This document shows, one piece after another, positions 47,369 to 56,609 of a stretch of 64,000 nucleotides of DNA. The DNA is taken from the NCBI GenBank assembly GCA_017474285.1, contig JAFVHT010000059.1, forward strand, positions 1 through 64,000, read 5' to 3'. Position numbers and translations under genes: made by a program. The first letter of the stretch is position 1; the number at the start of each line of letters is the position of its first letter. The notes beneath the pieces were generated by a model. The model was not told the origin of the DNA and did no database searches. It worked only from the letters and a program-made list of their open reading frames with translations. The stretch comes from Acetobacter sp. (GTDB lineage Bacteria; Pseudomonadota; Alphaproteobacteria; Acetobacterales; Acetobacteraceae).

Positions 47369-48235
47369 TTGCGGGTCCTCCCTGACCCTCTCACCACTCC
47401 TTTTCCCTCTTTTCCTTATCGCGTTCTTGCTTTTGATTCGGGAATCGGGGGGTTAGGGATTGTTGGTGCATTGCACGTTATAGCCCCTCATTTATGTATA
47501 GATTATTTAGCTGATACTGCCGTTTTTCCCTATGGTGAACAAGACGATACACAACTGATACAACGTATTGTTACACTTCTTTCTAATGTTATTGACCGAT
47601 TACACCCCCATGCTGTTGTTGTAGCATGTAATACAGCAAGCACCCTTGCCCTAGAGGCGCTCCGATCCACTTGTCCGAAAACTCCTTTTATCGGCTGCGT
47701 CCCTCCTATACGGTGGGCATCCCGTTTAACACATACACGCGTTATTGGTTTACTCGCAACAAAAGCAACTTCTCGCCGCCCTTACCTTAACACCTTACAA
47801 ACACTTTACGCCCCAGAGTGCACACTTATTACCCACGCAGCCCCTGGACTTGCCAAATTAGCCGAACATGTTTTTCGTGGTCTACCAGTTACAGATACTG
47901 ACTTTGAAAATGAACTTGAAGGTTTACTGAAACACCCACAAATCTCCCAAATAGATACTATTGGTATTGGATGCACCCATTACACTTTTGTGCTTGATCG
48001 TTTACGCGCCCTCTTACCTTCAAACATATGTTGGCTTGACCCCGCAAAGGCTGTTGCGCGACAGACATGTGCTGTTTTATCAACCCAACCACCACATCCA
48101 ACACCCCTTCCTCACATGTCCCAAATGCCTCAAGCATGGTTTACAGCGTTACCAAAGGATATGCTCGTTCTTTTAGAGAAATTTGCCCTTTACGGGTTTA
48201 AAAATATTTCTCTATGGGATGATAATACCAACTAA
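47369..48235 (+). CDS. murI: Glutamate racemase
   Basis: This 288-residue enzyme supplies D-glutamate for peptidoglycan. Both catalytic cysteines are visible in VACNTAST and GIGCTHYTF, with the N-terminal FDSGIGGLGI and FPYGEQDD. The start TTG 47369 has aagga ten bases before it. The next in-frame alternative would cut into the fold. It is co-transcribed with pyrE. Confidence 0.92.
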   Translation: MRVLPDPLTTPFPSFPYRVLAFDSGIGGLGIVGALHVIAPHLCIDYLADTAVFPYGEQDDTQLIQRIVTLLSNVIDRLHPHAVVVACNTASTLALEALRSTCPKTPFIGCVPPIRWASRLTHTRVIGLLATKATSRRPYLNTLQTLYAPECTLITHAAPGLAKLAEHVFRGLPVTDTDFENELEGLLKHPQISQIDTIGIGCTHYTFVLDRLRALLPSNICWLDPAKAVARQTCAVLSTQPPHPTPLPHMSQMPQAWFTALPKDMLVLLEKFALYGFKNISLWDDNTN

Positions 48236-48306
48236 AAATCCTTACCGCCATTTCGGTTTTTAGTTCTCTTTTGACTCAAACAGTAACTTTTCAGGAATAA
48301 ATAAAA

Positions 48307-48329
48307 ATAGAGAGAAAAACACTCTCTAT
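48307..48329 (-). terminator. Probable terminator after the polyprenyl synthase gene
   Basis: A perfect 8-bp stem (atagagag / ctctctat) with a 7-base loop is followed on the minus strand by TTTTTATTTATT. It lies between converging murI and the polyprenyl synthase gene. Confidence 0.6.
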
Positions 48330-48369
48330 AAAAGACTATATGAGAAAAGGCTAAAACTTATTCGTTTTC

Positions 48370-49374
48370 TTAGTTTTGCCGTTTCACAGAATAATCAACA
48401 GCCTTATATAATAAATCTTTTAAGACGCTATAAGGAAAAATCTGCAGGGCTTTACGAGCTTTCTCGGCATAATCTTCTGCTCTGGCTAAAGTAACCTCAA
48501 TCGCTTTTGTTGCCAGCATACGCTGAAGGGCGTTAGCAAAATCCCCTTCCTCTTGTTGCCCGTTCTCAATAGCCTTACGCCAAAAAAGACGATCTTCGTT
48601 ATTACCACGTTCGTAGGCAATTAAAACGGGTAAAGTCACTTTTCCTTCACGAAAATCATCTCCAATCTCTTTACCCAGTACATCCTGCTCAGCAACATAA
48701 TCAAGCGCATCATCTACAAGCTGAAACGCCATACCAAGGTTATTTCCATAAGCACGTAAGGCTGCACGTTGTTCTGCGCTTGCGTCACCTACAACAGCAC
48801 CTGCCTCACAAGCAGCAGCAAACAAAACCGCTGTTTTCCCCTGAATGACCTGTAAATACTGATCTATCGAGGTTGACAAATCATTCTGCGTTGTCATTTG
48901 CATGACCTCACCTTCTGCCAAAGCAGCAGAAGCGTCAGAGAGAATCATCATGACATCAAGTGACCCGTCTATCGTTAACATCTGGAACAAACGCGCAAAT
49001 AAAAAATCACCCACCAAAATAGAGGCTTTATTCCCAAATACCGCGTTTGCACTTGCCAACCCACGCCTGACCCGACTCTCATCAACAACATCATCATGTA
49101 ATAAGGTCGCAGTATGGATAAACTCCACACAAGCAGCAATTTCTGCACGGCGTAACTGCCCTTCAGACAAAGCATGCCCACACAAACGCGCTGCCGCTAA
49201 AGTCAGCATAGGACGAAGCCTTTTCCCTCCTGCAGTCACAAGATGTGTTACAAGCTGCGAAATAAGCGGTACAGAGCTTCGCATACGATCAATGATGACA
49301 CGATTGCATACTTGCATATCAGATGCGAGATAATCGGCCAGTTCCCAGAGACCTGTTTCCCCTAGTTTACTCAC
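48370..49374 (-). CDS. ispB: Polyprenyl diphosphate synthase (octaprenyl or longer)
   Basis: The 334-residue trans-prenyltransferase builds the ubiquinone side chain. The two Asp-rich motifs are DDVVDES (after ATLLHD) and DDALDY, with GGKRLRPML and GKTAVLFAA. Small residues before the first motif (FIHTAT) fit a long-chain product; the chain length cannot be read further. The start is GTG 49374 with ggag six bases upstream. It is divergent from the TrmN6-like gene. Confidence 0.9.
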   Translation of the reverse strand: MSKLGETGLWELADYLASDMQVCNRVIIDRMRSSVPLISQLVTHLVTAGGKRLRPMLTLAAARLCGHALSEGQLRRAEIAACVEFIHTATLLHDDVVDESRVRRGLASANAVFGNKASILVGDFLFARLFQMLTIDGSLDVMMILSDASAALAEGEVMQMTTQNDLSTSIDQYLQVIQGKTAVLFAAACEAGAVVGDASAEQRAALRAYGNNLGMAFQLVDDALDYVAEQDVLGKEIGDDFREGKVTLPVLIAYERGNNEDRLFWRKAIENGQQEEGDFANALQRMLATKAIEVTLARAEDYAEKARKALQIFPYSVLKDLLYKAVDYSVKRQN

Positions 49375-49549
49375 TAAAACTCCAGATCTATCTTATCTGT
49401 GGTTCTGCCTGATTTTATCTGTATCTCACAACAACAACAGAATAAAATACAAGATGTGTTTACTTATTTTTGTACATCAAACAAGAAAAACAGTCAAGCA
49501 GAAAGCCACATAAATCAAACCTAAATCTCTCAATATAGATAGATTCTTC

Positions 49550-50356
49550 ATGCTTACACATAGACACGCCCCGATAGCACCTTCAACAACACACATCGTA
49601 GATTCTCTTTTGGAAACAACTTATGGCACCCTTTTGCGTGGGCAAATTCATTATACCCAATTTACCCATGGTTACCGCACCAGCTTAGAACCAATTCTTA
49701 TGGCAGCAGCAATTCCTGCTAAAAAAGGTCAAAATGTTTTAGAAATCGGCTGTGGCGCTGGTGCGGGGCTTCTTTGCTTGCTTAAACGCATTCCAGAGGT
49801 CTACGCTACCGGTATTGAGCAAGATGCTGCCACAGCAGAGCTCGCACGACATAACCTTAAAGCCAATGGTTGGGAAAATACCCCGATATTTACAGAATCG
49901 TTTCCAGAAGCGTGTACACAACTTAAAAATTTTGATCACTGTATGGCAAATCCCCCATGGCACCCCAATAACAGCACATCTTCTCCAACACCAAGACGTG
50001 ATCTAGCCCGCCGTTTAGGCACAGATACGTTGACTTTATGGATACAAGGCAGTGCTGCACGACTACGCCACAAAGGTAGTTTAACCCTGATACTCCCCGC
50101 TGATTTAGTGGCACAAGCCATAACAGCCCTACAGGCAGCACGATTTGGCGATATTACTCTTTACCCCTTTTGGCCAAAAATAGGTAAAAAAGCGCGTATT
50201 ACACTCATACAAGCACGGCTTGGTTTGCGCAGTCCATCACGGATTATGGCAGGTATGGTACTCCACGAAGCCGATGGTTCCTTCACAGAATCCGCACGTA
50301 ACGTCTTCGAGAACGCGATTCCTCTCCCCGGATTCCATGATAAGCTAACACTCTGA
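49550..50356 (+). CDS. tRNA1(Val) A37 N6-methyltransferase-like protein
   Basis: The 268-residue Rossmann-fold methylase has the SAM loop EIGCGAGAG, an acidic GIEQD at the second strand, and the N6-adenine catalytic motif NPPW. The N-terminal RGQIHYTQFTHGYRTSLEPILMA is typical of the TrmN6/YfiC group. A related alternative is a ribosomal-protein glutamine methylase, but the NPPW and N-terminus favour tRNA. It converges with nrdB 19 bases away. Confidence 0.82.
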   Translation: MLTHRHAPIAPSTTHIVDSLLETTYGTLLRGQIHYTQFTHGYRTSLEPILMAAAIPAKKGQNVLEIGCGAGAGLLCLLKRIPEVYATGIEQDAATAELARHNLKANGWENTPIFTESFPEACTQLKNFDHCMANPPWHPNNSTSSPTPRRDLARRLGTDTLTLWIQGSAARLRHKGSLTLILPADLVAQAITALQAARFGDITLYPFWPKIGKKARITLIQARLGLRSPSRIMAGMVLHEADGSFTESARNVFENAIPLPGFHDKLTL

Positions 50357-50375
50357 CGATAATGTTAGTTTCTAC

Positions 50376-51338
50376 TTAATTATAAGCTTCTTCCCATGTC
50401 CCTTGTGTGGCAGCACGAGCATATTCAGTAGCACGAGCTTCAAAAAAATTCGCATGTTCGACAGCGTTTAACATATCATCCATCCACAGAAGCGGATTTT
50501 CTATATGCTCTTTATACAAAGGCTTTAAGTGTAACTGTTCAAGCCGTCTGTTCGCGATATATCTAATATAATCCTTTACTTCTTGAGGCGTTAAACCTTC
50601 TACTTCCCCAAGCTCAAAAGCAAGGTCGATAAAAGCATCTTCATGTTTGACGATTTCTTCACAAATTGCCTTAAGATCTTGTTTAAGTTCTTTTGTATTG
50701 ATCTCTGGGTTTTCATGTAAAAACGTGTGATAGAGCTTTATGATATTTTGACAATGGAGTGTTTCATCGCGCACAGACCATGTAATAATTTGCCCCATAC
50801 CTTTAAGTTTATTAAAACGTGGGAAGTTTAAAGGAATAGCAAAAGAAGCAAAAAGTTGTAGTCCCTCCGTAAAAGCACCAAAAGCTGCAAGAGTTTTAGC
50901 AATTTCATGTTTATTATCGACGCTAAAACTATTCATATAATCGTATTTATCTTTCATCGCTTTATAATCAAGAAAGGCCGCGTATTCCGTTTCTGGCATA
51001 CCTAGCGTATCAAGTAAATAACTATAGGCAGCTATATGAATAGTTTCTATATTAGAGAAAGCCGCGAGCATCATACACACTTCGGTAGGCTTAAAAACGC
51101 GCGTGTAATGCCGCATGTAACAATTATTGACTTCCACATCGGCTTGCGTAAAAAAGCGAAAAATTTGGGTAATCAGGTGTTTTTCTGCCTCTGTTAACTT
51201 AATCGACCAATCGCGCACATCATCTGCCATAGGCACTTCTTCGGGCAGCCAATGCATGCTTTGTTGGGCTTTCCACGCCTCATACGCCCACGGATAACGA
51301 AAAGGCTTATATGTCGCTTTTCCTGTTAAAAGGTTCAT
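50376..51338 (-). CDS. nrdB: Ribonucleoside-diphosphate reductase beta subunit, class Ia
   Basis: The 320-residue R2 protein carries the diiron centre and tyrosyl radical that start reduction by NrdA. Iron ligands lie in QADVEVNNCYMRHY, FSNIETIHIAAYSYL and WSVRDETLHCQN, with helix FIDLAFELGEVEGL. The C-terminal tail that docks on NrdA is present. nrdA is not adjacent in the window. The upstream region holds an inverted repeat (51459-51474), but no NrdR box was recognised. Confidence 0.93.
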   Translation of the reverse strand: MNLLTGKATYKPFRYPWAYEAWKAQQSMHWLPEEVPMADDVRDWSIKLTEAEKHLITQIFRFFTQADVEVNNCYMRHYTRVFKPTEVCMMLAAFSNIETIHIAAYSYLLDTLGMPETEYAAFLDYKAMKDKYDYMNSFSVDNKHEIAKTLAAFGAFTEGLQLFASFAIPLNFPRFNKLKGMGQIITWSVRDETLHCQNIIKLYHTFLHENPEINTKELKQDLKAICEEIVKHEDAFIDLAFELGEVEGLTPQEVKDYIRYIANRRLEQLHLKPLYKEHIENPLLWMDDMLNAVEHANFFEARATEYARAATQGTWEEAYN

Positions 51339-51458
51339 TGTGTGTTCATTCCTTACAGCCTACAAAAATAGTAAAATACAGCATCATTAAAAATTCTCAA
51401 TCCATATCATCCACACCAATACAACTTTTTCTCTTCCCCTTAAAATAAGCTCCCCCGT

Positions 51459-51474
51459 ATCAAAAACATTTGAT
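51459..51474. repeat. Inverted repeat upstream of nrdB
   Basis: ATCAAA-N4-TTTGAT lies about 120 bases before the nrdB start. It could be an operator; the arms point opposite to an FNR box, and no NrdR consensus is present. Confidence 0.35.
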
Positions 51475-51550
51475 GCTTATAAAGCTCTAAACCTCCCAAA
51501 AAAAATAAGACTTATTTTCCCCTCTTTTTATGCTTATATGGAAAAAAGTG

Positions 51551-51574
51551 TTTTTATTATTGCAATAATAAAAA
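51551..51574. repeat. Perfect 24-bp A+T palindrome
   Basis: tttttattattg and its exact reverse complement meet without a loop. It may be a protein-binding site or weak bidirectional terminator in the long gap between nrdB and the lipid locus. Confidence 0.5.
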
Positions 51575-51649
51575 ATGAACTAAGAAAACACATCTAATTT
51601 TAATGGATCATTCTATAACCGAGTGATAAAATTTATTTAGTCGCTACCC

Positions 51650-51886
51650 TCACTTTCGAATATCTTTTATTATCGCTAAATATGTTACAAGATCAAACTC
51701 TTGCCCTATAGCAAAAATCTCCTCTAATGGATAGTAATCTACTAGAGCAGTTTTCAACACACTCTTAAGTGTGTCCACTAAAGATTGGATAATTGAAAAC
51801 GCTTTCTCTTTATAGCAGAGTAAATCTATCTTGATACGATTATCATATCGTCTAAAATAAGAGTAATAATAAACAGTTATAACTAT
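51650..51886 (-). pseudogene. Startless open frame, probable gene remnant
   Basis: On the minus strand 78 codons are open from just after a TAG (51887-51889) to TGA (51650-51652), with no early start codon. The translation looks genuine (YSYFRRYDNRIKIDLLCYK, FSIIQSLVDTLKSVL, DYYPLEEIFAIGQEFDLV). Upstream, other frames give short protein-like pieces (SFFEEAITLI; KKLDSYN), suggesting a longer gene broken by indels. A GTG inside could make about 42 residues. The family was not recognised. Confidence 0.4.
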
Positions 51887-51983
51887 CTAATTTCTTACTT
51901 CAACTTATTAAAGTAATAGCTTCCTCAAAAAAGCTAACTTAAAAATTTGTTAAATATTGCCAACAATTCCTTTCATTTATCGA

Positions 51984-51989
51984 TATAAT
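51984..51989 (+). promoter_or_regulatory. -10-like TATAAT before the lipid locus
   Basis: A perfect TATAAT lies about 138 bases before the first lipid-locus gene. The only -35-like match (TTGCCA, 51957-51962) is 21 bases away, so the promoter is tentative. The heptamer array would lie in its transcribed leader. Confidence 0.35.
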
Positions 51990-52066
51990 ACCCTATAGTC
52001 ACGTTTAGTCTTTTACCGAATACCTCTATTCTCCAACTTAACTCATACCAATGAAATCCGCTTTAT

Positions 52067-52127
52067 ATAAGGTATAAGGTATAAGGTATAAGGTATAAGG
52101 TATAAGGTATAAGGTATAAGGTATAAG
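52067..52127 (+). repeat. Eight tandem copies of ATAAGGT abutting a start codon
   Basis: There are eight full heptamers (52067-52122) plus a partial unit (ataag), then ATG at 52128. Every unit contains AAGG, so the last full one also serves as the ribosome binding site. Reading the array on the plus strand always meets TAA within 21 bases, so it is not coding. Copy number changes would alter the leader length by 7 bases and the number of AAGG sites. Confidence 0.95.
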
Positions 52128-53264
52128 ATGCGTATTGTTTTTTCCTATATTGCGCAAGTTCATCAAACTCTTCACTCTCTCCCAATCGCTATGGAAATTG
52201 CACAGCGATATCCAGAGATTGAAGTTCATCTTGTGTGTATGACAGAAACACATCTTACTTTTATTAAATCTCTTGCTTCCTATTATCCAAAAGCACGTGT
52301 TCATTTTCATCTCTTATACCTTCCTAAACTTTTACGTACGTGTATTGAACGTTACGGACAAACCCCCTTATCACGCCTTATATGCCTATTTTTGAATAGA
52401 CATTACTTTTCTTCTTTTAAATGTATTGTTGTTACAGAAGAAACCTCTCTTTACCTTCGTTGGTTTGGTGTATGCTCTCCCGCCCTTATTTGGACGATGC
52501 ATGGTGCTGGAGATCGTAATATTGGTTTTTCGCGTGAAGTAAGAGGTTTTGATTATGTTCTTATGGCAGGCCATAAACAAGAGCAACGCTTTTTAGCTAA
52601 TCAAGCTATTCGTCCCGGACATTACTGTACAGGTGTTTATGCGAAATTTGATATTGTCAGCCGTATACACCAAAAGAAAGCCTCCAAAAAATTTTTTGCT
52701 AATAACCGCCCTACTATTCTTTATAACCCCCATTTTGTTACAAGATTTTCCTCATGGCATCGATTTGGTTTTTCTATTCTTCATTATTTTGCGCATCAAA
52801 ATCGTTATAACTTTATTTTTGCCCCACATTACCGTCTTTTTGATCGGCATAAAGACAAAGCACGCCACCTAATTAAAGCTTTTGGCCATTATAGCCACAT
52901 GCTTATTGACCCTGGAAGTTTATATAGCGTTGATATGACATATACCTCTGCTGCCGATCTTTATATAGGTGATGTAAGTTCACAAGTCACAGAGTTTCTA
53001 GTAATACCGAGGCCTTGTCTCTTTCTTAATGCCCATAACGCCCAATGGAAAGGTAATGAAAATTACCTTTTTTGGACTTTAGGCCTTGTACGTGATAGTA
53101 TAGAGTCTCTACAAAACGACATTGAGGAGGCATTTCTTACGCATGATACTTTTGCAAAACATCAAAAACAGTATATACAAGAGACGTTTAGCTTAACAAT
53201 GGGCAAACCCACAGCCTCTATCGGAGCTGATGCTATTGTTCATTTTCTTAATACAGGTCCTTAA
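52128..53264 (+). CDS. CDP-glycerol glycerophosphotransferase-like / surface glycan transferase
   Basis: The 378-residue product has a GT-B-like fold. The second half carries the pattern seen in the CDP-glycerol:glycerophosphotransferase (TagB/TagF) family: ILYNPHF, FAPHYRLF, LIDPGSLYSVDMTYTSAAD, and GDVSSQVTEFLV with the conserved Asp and Ser-Ser. The N-terminal half (IAQVHQTLHSLPIAMEIAQR, IWTMHGAGDR) fits the acceptor domain. No signal peptide is present. As first gene of a sphingolipid locus it may attach a phosphate-linked or sugar head group. Its start directly follows a heptamer array, so expression may vary by repeat number. Confidence 0.6.
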   Translation: MRIVFSYIAQVHQTLHSLPIAMEIAQRYPEIEVHLVCMTETHLTFIKSLASYYPKARVHFHLLYLPKLLRTCIERYGQTPLSRLICLFLNRHYFSSFKCIVVTEETSLYLRWFGVCSPALIWTMHGAGDRNIGFSREVRGFDYVLMAGHKQEQRFLANQAIRPGHYCTGVYAKFDIVSRIHQKKASKKFFANNRPTILYNPHFVTRFSSWHRFGFSILHYFAHQNRYNFIFAPHYRLFDRHKDKARHLIKAFGHYSHMLIDPGSLYSVDMTYTSAADLYIGDVSSQVTEFLVIPRPCLFLNAHNAQWKGNENYLFWTLGLVRDSIESLQNDIEEAFLTHDTFAKHQKQYIQETFSLTMGKPTASIGADAIVHFLNTGP

Positions 53265-53279
53265 ACGAATATTACGCGT

Positions 53280-55025
53280 ATGAATACTACTTTGACATCT
53301 TCAACAGAAACATTATTACAGCCTGTTCCTTCTAATTCCGGGCAACCACGCCGTTATGGCGATTTTACAACTTTTATTGAAGCCCTTGATTATGCTGCCC
53401 AAGGGGCAGCAGGATTTAATATTTATTCTGGTAAAGGCTTACTTCTTGAAAGCCTGCCTTATGGCACTTTACGCACTCAAGCCCTAGAAACAGCACGGCG
53501 TTTGCTTGGTACTGGACTACAGCCCGGGGACCGCATTACTCTTATTGCTGAAAACGACGGTGATTTTGCCCGTATTTTCTTTGCTTGCCAATATGCCGGT
53601 TTGATTGTAGCGCCTCTCCCTTTGCCTATGGCTTTTGGGAGTAAAAATGCTTATCTCGCTATTGTACGGGGTATGATCGAAACGGCACAAGCACGCGCAG
53701 TAATTATTCCTGCTGTTATTGAAGGCTGGACAGAAGAGATTGTAAACGGGTTAGATCTCGCTTTTTTTGGCTCCCCTAAAGAATTGTTGGACCTCCCTAC
53801 GCCTGATATCACTCTGCCAACAATTCAGACGGAGTCTCTCTCTTATATCCAATTTTCTTCTGGTAGTACACGTTTCCCTATGGGAGTTTGTGTGACTCAC
53901 CGTTCTGGTATGGCTAATGTTGCTGCCATTGCACGTGATGGCTTACGCGTTAAAGAAACAGGAGATCGGTGTGTTTCATGGCTACCATTTTACCATGACA
54001 TGGGACTTGTTGGCTTTTTTCTTACTCCTATGACATGCCAACTTACCGTAGACCTTATGCCCACGCGTGAGTTTGCTCGTCGTCCCCATGTTTGGCTTGA
54101 ATTGATTAGCCGAAACCGTGGAACATTAGCTTACGCTCCACCTTTTGGCTATGAATTGTGTACACGTCGCCCTGCATCTCCCGATCTTGATTTGTCTTGT
54201 TGGCGCGTTGCTGGTATTGGCGGTGATATGATTCGCCCGCGTATTTTAACAGATTTTGCGCAGCATTTTCGTGACGTTGGATTTAATCCAAAGGCTTTTG
54301 TTGCCAGTTACGGTATGGCAGAAGCAACATTAGCGATTAGTTTTGCTCCCCTTAATTGCGGTATTGAGACAGATATTGTTGATCTCCCTTATATGGGGCA
54401 ACATGATATTGCACGTGCGCCACAAACACCTGATACGGCACATCGTACTTTTGCCCTTTGTGGTGCTGTACTCCCTCATCATGAGTTAGAAGTACGTGCT
54501 CCTGATGGTACGCGTTTACAAGATTATCACATTGGTACGATCCACGTTCGTGGTCCTAGTTTAATGAGCGGTTATTTTCACCGTGAAGAAGAAACCCGTC
54601 GCGTGCTTGACCATGATGGATGGCTTAATACAGGTGATTTAGGTTATACGCGCGATAATCAAATTGTCGTTACAGGACGCGCCAAAGACCTTATTATTAT
54701 TAACGGGCGCAATATTTGGCCTCAAGATTTAGAGTGGTCTCTTGAAGCCCATATTCCTGGATTGCGAAGCCATGATGTAGCTGTTTTTTCAGTTGAAACA
54801 GAAGAAAACGAAACGATTGTAGCTCTTATTCAATGTCGCTTATCGGAGCAAGCCGCACGAGAAAAATTGCGTGCAGAAGCAGTTGGTCTTTTTCACCGAT
54901 TACACGGTGTTGATGTTTCTGTTGTTCTTGCCCCACCGCATACGTTACCAAGAACGTCTTCTGGAAAACTTATTCGGAGTAAGGCACGTTCTCTTTATCT
55001 TGAGGGTATATTTTCACAAGAATGA
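53280..55025 (+). CDS. Fatty acyl-AMP ligase / acyl-ACP synthetase
   Basis: The 581-residue adenylate-forming enzyme activates a fatty acid as acyl-AMP for loading on a carrier protein. The P-loop is SSGST (193-197), and LPFYHDMGLVG (235-245) is typical of fatty acyl-AMP ligases. LNTGDLGY and GRAKDLIIINGRNIWP lie in the C-terminal part. The next genes are an acyl carrier protein and serine palmitoyltransferase, so the product is probably the acyl-ACP used for sphingoid base synthesis, as in Caulobacter and other alphaproteobacteria. It starts 15 bases after the preceding gene. Confidence 0.85.
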   Translation: MNTTLTSSTETLLQPVPSNSGQPRRYGDFTTFIEALDYAAQGAAGFNIYSGKGLLLESLPYGTLRTQALETARRLLGTGLQPGDRITLIAENDGDFARIFFACQYAGLIVAPLPLPMAFGSKNAYLAIVRGMIETAQARAVIIPAVIEGWTEEIVNGLDLAFFGSPKELLDLPTPDITLPTIQTESLSYIQFSSGSTRFPMGVCVTHRSGMANVAAIARDGLRVKETGDRCVSWLPFYHDMGLVGFFLTPMTCQLTVDLMPTREFARRPHVWLELISRNRGTLAYAPPFGYELCTRRPASPDLDLSCWRVAGIGGDMIRPRILTDFAQHFRDVGFNPKAFVASYGMAEATLAISFAPLNCGIETDIVDLPYMGQHDIARAPQTPDTAHRTFALCGAVLPHHELEVRAPDGTRLQDYHIGTIHVRGPSLMSGYFHREEETRRVLDHDGWLNTGDLGYTRDNQIVVTGRAKDLIIINGRNIWPQDLEWSLEAHIPGLRSHDVAVFSVETEENETIVALIQCRLSEQAAREKLRAEAVGLFHRLHGVDVSVVLAPPHTLPRTSSGKLIRSKARSLYLEGIFSQE

Positions 55026-55152
55026 GTTTGAGAAATTACCTTAGACCTAAAAGCTAGCCAAAGCGTTTTTTATTTCATAAAGTTACTATGCAATAAGCAA
55101 GTCATAAGTAGCTATGTTTTCTTTGATGTTACACAAGAACAAGAGGCTTATC

Positions 55153-55404
55153 ATGAATGAAACTATTGCAGATGTGTCTGCTCTTATTATTCAAAAACTT
55201 TTAGAAAACCCTAAAGTACCACGCGATATTGATGGGAGTTGTAAAATTATGGAGGATCTTGCCTTTGATTCTCTTGCTATTATGAATTTCTTGATGGAAG
55301 TAGAAGATAGTTTAGATGTCTCTGTTCCTTTAGATAAATTAGCAGATATCCGCACTATCAATGATCTTGCAACGTGTATTGTTGCACTTAAAAACCGAAA
55401 GTAA
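55153..55404 (+). CDS. Acyl carrier protein of the sphingolipid locus
   Basis: ATG 55153, with agagg seven bases before, gives 82 residues. The phosphopantetheine serine is in DLAFDSLAIM (S40), which differs from the DSLDTVE motif of fatty acid ACP and marks a specialised carrier. The acidic helix II/III face (EVEDSLDV) is normal. It lies between the acyl-AMP ligase and serine palmitoyltransferase (5-base gap), so it most likely ferries the acyl chain between them. A longer frame from 55114 lacks a ribosome binding site. Confidence 0.9.
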   Translation: MNETIADVSALIIQKLLENPKVPRDIDGSCKIMEDLAFDSLAIMNFLMEVEDSLDVSVPLDKLADIRTINDLATCIVALKNRK

Positions 55405-55409
55405 AAGAA

Positions 55410-56609
55410 ATGGCCTCGCTCTTTTCCAAATATGAGAGTATGGCAAGTGCCCTTGATTCGGTTATTGCTGTTGGTGGACGAAACCCTTTTGCTGTTACGA
55501 TTGAAAAAATACTTTCCTCAACTGTTGGCATTATTGAAGGACGACAAACCCTCCTTTTCGGAACCAACAATTACCTTGGATTAAGCCAATCGCCATGTGC
55601 TATTCAAGCCGCACAAAATGCTGTTTCTACCTACGGCATTGGTACAACAGGTTCACGCATTGCCAATGGCACTTTTTCTTTACACCAGCAACTCGAGCAT
55701 CATATTGCAAATTTTTTTGGTCGACGGGGAGCTATTGTTTTTTCCACAGGATATCAAGCAAATCTTGGCATGATTTCCGCTCTTGCGGGTAAAAATGACT
55801 ATCTTTTCCTTGATGCGGATAGTCATGCAAGCATTTATGATGGTAGCCGCCTAAGTACTGCACAAGTTATTCGTTTTCGCCATAATGACCCTGATGATTT
55901 ATATAAAAGGCTCCGTCGGCTTGATGCCCCAGAACACGCAAAACTCATTGTTGTTGAGGGTATTTACTCTATGACAGGGAATATCGCCCCTGTTCGTGAA
56001 TTTGTTGCCGTTAAAAAAGAAACAGGCGCTGCCCTTCTTGTTGATGAAGCTCATTCCTTTGGTGTGTTAGGCAAGCACGGCCGGGGTGTTGCTGAAGCCG
56101 ATGGTGTTGAACAAGACGTTGATTTTATTGTTGGTACTTTTTCAAAAAGTCTTGGCACAGTTGGGGGATATTGTGTCTCTGATCATCCAGAGCTAGACTT
56201 ACTCAGGCTTAATAGTCGCCCCTATATGTTTACAGCTTCCCTACCGCCTGAAATTATTGCCGCAACGATCGCTACACTCCATGAAATGCAAGCTCACCCA
56301 GAATTGCGTACGCGCCTCATGGATAATGCAGCTCAATTACGCACGGGATTTATAGATCTTGGACTTAATACAAGTAAGCAGGTAAGCCCTATTATTGCCG
56401 TAACCCTCGAAACAACAGAACAGGCTATTCCTATGTGGAATCAGTTGCTAAATCTTGGAGTCTATGTCAATCTTAGTCTCCCACCCGCAACACCTGATTC
56501 CCGCCCGTTATTACGCTGTTCTGTTATGGCAACCCATACAGCAGAACAAATTGATCAAGCAATTGGTATTTTCCGTCAGGCCGCAATAAAAGTTGGCGTT
56601 ATTAGTTAG
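55410..56609 (+). CDS. spt: Serine palmitoyltransferase
   Basis: This 399-residue soluble PLP enzyme of the alpha-oxoamine synthase family condenses serine with an acyl thioester to 3-ketosphinganine, the first step of sphingolipid synthesis. Landmarks are NNYLGLS, H139 (DADSHA), DEAHSFG (212-218) and the PLP lysine K246 in GTFSKSLG. Aminolevulinate synthase and KBL (2-amino-3-ketobutyrate ligase) share the fold, but the neighbouring ACP and acyl-AMP ligase favour SPT. Its stop overlaps the stop of the opposing gene by eight bases. Confidence 0.88.
   Translation: MASLFSKYESMASALDSVIAVGGRNPFAVTIEKILSSTVGIIEGRQTLLFGTNNYLGLSQSPCAIQAAQNAVSTYGIGTTGSRIANGTFSLHQQLEHHIANFFGRRGAIVFSTGYQANLGMISALAGKNDYLFLDADSHASIYDGSRLSTAQVIRFRHNDPDDLYKRLRRLDAPEHAKLIVVEGIYSMTGNIAPVREFVAVKKETGAALLVDEAHSFGVLGKHGRGVAEADGVEQDVDFIVGTFSKSLGTVGGYCVSDHPELDLLRLNSRPYMFTASLPPEIIAATIATLHEMQAHPELRTRLMDNAAQLRTGFIDLGLNTSKQVSPIIAVTLETTEQAIPMWNQLLNLGVYVNLSLPPATPDSRPLLRCSVMATHTAEQIDQAIGIFRQAAIKVGVIS

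Noticed and set aside
52038-52310. Minus-strand 90-codon frame with LIPYTLY repeats
   Set aside because: It is simply the reverse translation of the ATAAGGT array and the front of the transferase gene. It has no ribosome binding site and is not protein-like outside the repeat.
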